From Acidiphilium rubrum (lineage in GTDB: Bacteria; Pseudomonadota; Alphaproteobacteria; Acetobacterales; Acetobacteraceae), in NCBI RefSeq assembly GCF_900156265.1, contig NZ_FTNE01000013.1, positions 46,068 through 110,067 of the forward strand: a stretch of DNA of 64,000 nucleotides, in the 5' to 3' direction. The notes under the pieces are model-generated. The model searched no databases. It was given only the letters and a program-made list of their open reading frames with translations, and had not been told where the DNA came from. The stretch's first letter is position 1; every line of letters starts with the position of its first letter. The position numbers were made by a program, and so were the translations under genes. This document shows positions 61,291 to 64,000 of the stretch, piece by piece.

Positions 61291-62493
61291 GCTGGTGATC
61301 GGGTGCGCGGCACCGGCGATGGTCGGGTCGATCGTGATCAGCCGCCCGCCGCGCCACTGCTGCAAGGTCGCGAAACTCGCCCGGTTCTGACCCTGTCCGT
61401 TGAACGCGCAGCCCCACCCGTTGGCGAGCGCGCCGCGCGGCCGGTCGGTCGCCAGTAGTGCCGCCCTAAACGGCTTGTCCTGCCCGAGTGCGCCCGACAC
61501 CAGTTGCGCGCCGACATAGGCGGTCAAGCTCGCGCTGCTGCGCGGTGGCGCCGCATAGCGCGCCCGATAGGCCCGCGCGATCGCCGCCGCCGGCCCTGAC
61601 ACATCATAGAGCGGCGTATCGACCACCATGGTGTTCTCGATCGCCCGGCCGAGCGCAAACCCGAGCCCCGACATCGCATAGCCACCGCCCGCGCCGATGA
61701 TCATGCGCGGCCGCCAACCCGCCGTCGCCATCGCCGCATACGCAAGCAGCACGTGCTCGGTGCGGCCGGCGTGGATCAGCAGGTCGATCTTCGCGCGCTG
61801 CATCCGGCCGATCTCGCTTGCCAGATCCATCGTATTGGTCGCGTAGCCGAGCGTGAGCACCACCGGCAGTTTGGTCTGGCGCGCCAGATCGAGCATGGCG
61901 GCCGCGAAGGCGCCATTGGTCGCGCCGTCATCGAACAACAGCGCGATCCGCAGTTCGCCCGCGGCCTTGCGCCAGGATGGCGCGATCTGCCCGGCGATCG
62001 CGGTGGTCGTGGTTGCGGCGAGGGCCGCACTGGTCAGGCCGGTGCGCACGAGCATCTTGAAGCCGCGCGTCGTGATGGCATCCGCCGGCGCATCGAGCTC
62101 GATGTAGGGAATATTCGCGAGTTCCGCTGCCGCCGTCGCGACGAACGACAGGGTTGATGAACTGGTGCCGATGAAGGCGGCCGGCGGATCAGCTTTGGCA
62201 AGCGTCGCGATCGTGCGCGCGGGATCGGTGGCATCGGCGCGGATCAGGCGGATCGGCTGCTTGCGGCCGCGGTTGGCATCGGCGATCGCGAGCGTCACGC
62301 CCCGCCAGGCTTCATCCCCGGCCAATGCCTCGGCACCCTGATCGGGAAACAATGCTGCAAGCGTCGGTGATGATGGTGCCGCGCTACGCACCGCCGCCGC
62401 GCCGGACCGGGATGCGGCCACCGCAAGGCCGCTGCCCAGCAAGGTGCGGCGGGAGAGGTTTGCGGCGCGCGAGACGAGCGGTTGAGTGGTCAT
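61285..62493 (-). CDS. Periplasmic binding protein, type I (ABC-transporter-like)
   Basis: This 402-residue protein has an N-terminal twin-arginine signal ([15 protein letters not shown]) and a type I periplasmic binding fold: [48 protein letters not shown] and [17 protein letters not shown]. It resembles LivK-like solute-binding proteins, but no permease or ATPase genes are nearby. The start is placed at 62493; TATAGT lies 7 bases upstream, so the message may be leaderless. Ligand unknown. Confidence 0.82.
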   Translation of the reverse strand: MTTQPLVSRAANLSRRTLLGSGLAVAASRSGAAAVRSAAPSSPTLAALFPDQGAEALAGDEAWRGVTLAIADANRGRKQPIRLIRADATDPARTIATLAKADPPAAFIGTSSSTLSFVATAAAELANIPYIELDAPADAITTRGFKMLVRTGLTSAALAATTTTAIAGQIAPSWRKAAGELRIALLFDDGATNGAFAAAMLDLARQTKLPVVLTLGYATNTMDLASEIGRMQRAKIDLLIHAGRTEHVLLAYAAMATAGWRPRMIIGAGGGYAMSGLGFALGRAIENTMVVDTPLYDVSGPAAAIARAYRARYAAPPRSSASLTAYVGAQLVSGALGQDKPFRAALLATDRPRGALANGWGCAFNGQGQNRASFATLQQWRGGRLITIDPTIAGAAHPITSL

Positions 62494-62570
62494 GTGCACA
62501 CTATATAGAGAGTGCGCGCGCCGGTGAACGCGGCCGTGCCACAAGCTCAAACCCAAAAAGGACCCGAGCC

Positions 62571-63572
62571 ATGACAGTTCCGACCCAGATGCGTCACGTC
62601 ACCTTCGATACCCCCGGCGGGCCCGAGGTGATGCACCTCACCACCGGCCCGGTGCCGCAGCCACAGCCGGGTGAAGTGCTGGTCAAGGTCGCGGCGGCGG
62701 GCATCAACCGGCCGGACATCCAGCAGCGCAAGGGCGCCTATCCGCCGCCGCCCGGTGCCAGCCCGATTCTCGGGCTGGAAGCCGCCGGCGAGATCGTGGC
62801 ACTGGGCGAGGGTGTCACGGGTTGGCACATCGGCGATCGGGTCACCGGATTGTGCAACGGCGGCGCCTATGCCGAATATGTCGCGATCCCCGCCGGCCAG
62901 TGCCTGCCCTGGCCCGCCGGCTTCGATGCGATCCAGGCGGCCTCGCTGCCGGAGACCTGCTTTACCGTGTGGGCCAATCTGTTCGACCTCGGGCGGCTGG
63001 CACCCGGCGAATCGGTGCTGATCCATGGCGGCACGTCGGGCATCGGCGTCACCGCGATCCAGTTGGCCACCGCGTTCGGGGCCAAGGCCTACGCCACGGC
63101 CGGCTCGGCGGCGAAATGTGCGGCGTGCCTCGATCTCGGCGCGGCTGGCGCAATCAACTACCGCGAAGCGGATTTCCTGGCCGATATCAAGGCGATGACC
63201 GGCGGCGCCGGTGTCGATGTGGTGCTGGACATGGTCGGTGCCCCCTATACCAACCGCAATCTGCAGGCTTTGAAGCGCGGCGGCCGCCTGGTTCAGATCG
63301 CCTTCATGCAGGGCAGCGTGGCACCGGACATCGATCTGCTGCCGATCATGGTCAAGCGCCTGACCGTAACGGGATCGACCATGCGGCCCCGCACCGCGGT
63401 GGAGAAAGCCGCGATCGCCAAGTCTCTTCACGATTTCGTGTGGTCGTGGCTGGAGGCCGGAACAGTGCTGCCCGTCATTTCTGAGACATTGCCCTGGACG
63501 GATGTCGCAAGAGCGCATCAATTGATGGAAAATAGTGCGCATGTCGGAAAAATAATACTAAAAGTAAGTTAG
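62571..63572 (+). CDS. NAD(P)H:quinone oxidoreductase (zeta-crystallin type)
   Basis: This 333-residue medium-chain oxidoreductase has the N-terminal GroES-like domain ([44 protein letters not shown]). The cofactor domain has [20 protein letters not shown] near residue 145. It lacks the zinc ligands, as expected for quinone oxidoreductases. AAGGA lies 8 bases before the ATG. It is a soluble enzyme reducing quinones or enones with NADPH. Divergent from the binding-protein gene. Confidence 0.93.
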   Translation: MTVPTQMRHVTFDTPGGPEVMHLTTGPVPQPQPGEVLVKVAAAGINRPDIQQRKGAYPPPPGASPILGLEAAGEIVALGEGVTGWHIGDRVTGLCNGGAYAEYVAIPAGQCLPWPAGFDAIQAASLPETCFTVWANLFDLGRLAPGESVLIHGGTSGIGVTAIQLATAFGAKAYATAGSAAKCAACLDLGAAGAINYREADFLADIKAMTGGAGVDVVLDMVGAPYTNRNLQALKRGGRLVQIAFMQGSVAPDIDLLPIMVKRLTVTGSTMRPRTAVEKAAIAKSLHDFVWSWLEAGTVLPVISETLPWTDVARAHQLMENSAHVGKIILKVS

Positions 63573-63871
63573 AAAGATTTCCCGTTACATTATGGAGTTG
63601 CTTGCGTTTCGATGCAGAGTCGCCGATCCGGCACTAACGCTGACGCTCGTGTCAGGCATTTGCTGCGCTGCAGCAGGCGAGAAGGTCGGCCGGCGGCGAT
63701 CAAACATTAACCGCTGGGGTCGCCCGAAAATGAGGCAAATGTTGCCGTTTTATGTCGCTTGTTAGAATTGCTGCAAAGAATTTTTAACGAATGTCCCTGA
63801 AGTTTTTCTTGCTTTGCAATATCGGGTCGGTTATTCGGAAACCATAAATTAAGTTTTTTGGAGGCTTCCCG
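63573..63871. other. Intergenic region, leader of the 14-codon ORF
   Basis: These 299 bases carry no supportable gene. The stretch 63760-63860 is AT-rich and could hold a promoter for the short ORF that follows. Matched sequences GCTGCAAAG and CTTTGCAA (about 63771-63779 and 63816-63823) form a short inverted repeat. Confidence 0.45.
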
Positions 63872-63916
63872 ATGAGTAGTTCCGTAACGGTTGTTGGCGG
63901 TGTCAAGGTGGTGTAA
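63872..63916 (+). CDS. Possible 14-residue small protein or leader peptide
   Basis: A 14-codon ORF (MSSSVTVVGGVKVV) with GGAGG 8 bases before the ATG. The Val-rich composition is not random in look, but 14 codons are too few for coding statistics. A perfect palindrome follows 38 bases later. It may be a leader peptide for a gene beyond the window edge. Confidence 0.4.
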   Translation: MSSSVTVVGGVKVV

Positions 63917-63954
63917 CCTGACGTCTGGAAATTCATTTGGGGTTGGGAGTTGGT

Positions 63955-63984
63955 GCCCTTGCCGGGGCATGCCCCGGCAAGGGC
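63955..63984. terminator. Perfect 30-bp palindrome
   Basis: GCCCTTGCCGGGGC and GCCCCGGCAAGGGC pair completely around a central AT, making a continuous 30-bp palindrome. It lacks a T-run, so termination is possible but not certain. The GGGCATGCCCC centre could also be a protein-binding site. Confidence 0.55.
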
Positions 63985-64000
63985 TGTTCATTCTGGTATT

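Noticed and set aside
63707..63991. A 94-codon minus-strand ORF at the right edge
   Set aside because: It covers the palindrome and the AT-rich leader, has no ribosome-binding site and no family resemblance.
1..64000. Insertion sequences, prophage or integrative element
   Set aside because: No transposase, integrase, phage structural gene or att-type direct repeat was recognised. tRNA-Glu (17333-17408) has no duplicated 3' end that I could find nearby.

Overview
The window is GC-rich, densely packed bacterial DNA, most likely from an alphaproteobacterium of the Acetobacteraceae (Acidiphilium/Acidocella-like). This is an inference from the gene set: a ChvI/ChvG two-component pair close to ATP-type pckA, an FrcABC sugar transporter, an FnrN-type oxygen sensor, a PQQ alcohol dehydrogenase, RpoH, and short TAATG/ATGA gene overlaps. 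I see no transposase, integrase, phage gene or CRISPR array. It reads as ordinary chromosome with several accessory metabolic islands. Intergenic spaces carry an unusual AT-rich, inverted-repeat element in about nine copies.

Layout. 1-3.7 kb: the 3' end of fliP, then an alpha/beta hydrolase, an SDR and an aldehyde dehydrogenase. 3.8-7.5 kb: a perfect FNR box in front of a haem-bearing outer-membrane-barrel protein and a soluble cytochrome c, then a slipin and the FNR-type regulator itself. 7.5-10.6 kb: a SnoaL-like protein and two tandem ferritin-like Tat substrates. 10.7-16.1 kb: frcBCA fructose-type ABC transporter, a LacI regulator with an operator-like palindrome, and an SDR. 16.2-22.5 kb: a trypsin-like protease, tRNA-Glu, DUF2256, an RluA-type pseudouridine synthase, rpoH with terminator, a metallo-hydrolase and a MaoC-like hydratase. 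22.8-27.8 kb: DUF445, a 2-hydroxyacid dehydrogenase, a sulfotransferase, YceI, DUF305 and a TANGO2/NRDE protein.

27.9-36.6 kb: a UxaA/GarD-type sugar-acid dehydratase, a branched-chain-amino-acid-type ABC transporter with a fused LivM-LivG protein, and a PQQ dehydrogenase with its own cytochrome and a lanthanide-type Asp-Tyr-Asp site. 36.9-41.1 kb: a four-gene operon (SorC regulator, 2-hydroxyacid dehydrogenase, FGGY kinase, HAD phosphatase) that looks like an unassigned sugar or sugar-acid pathway. 41.1-49.7 kb: pckA, a HugZ-like protein, chvI-chvG, a divergent ClC-family protein and a ThDP enzyme. 49.9-55.6 kb: a membrane-anchored HEXXH protein, an OmpA-like protein, then a sensor kinase/sigma-54 activator pair whose probable target, an exported duplicated-domain protein, sits right behind a textbook -24/-12 promoter and a helical-phase array of TGTCGG half-sites. 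55.6-64 kb: HrpB helicase, DsbD, a small exported protein, a dihaem cytochrome, a periplasmic binding protein and a quinone oxidoreductase, ending in a 14-codon ORF and a perfect 30-bp palindrome.

The best candidates for undescribed biology are (i) the FNR-box-controlled cytochrome-barrel/cytochrome c pair at 3.8-5.6 kb, (ii) the roughly 120-bp AT-rich doublet element whose solitary halves are always the same half and lie inside two two-component operons, and (iii) the ZraSR-like sigma-54 circuit at 51.8-55.6 kb.
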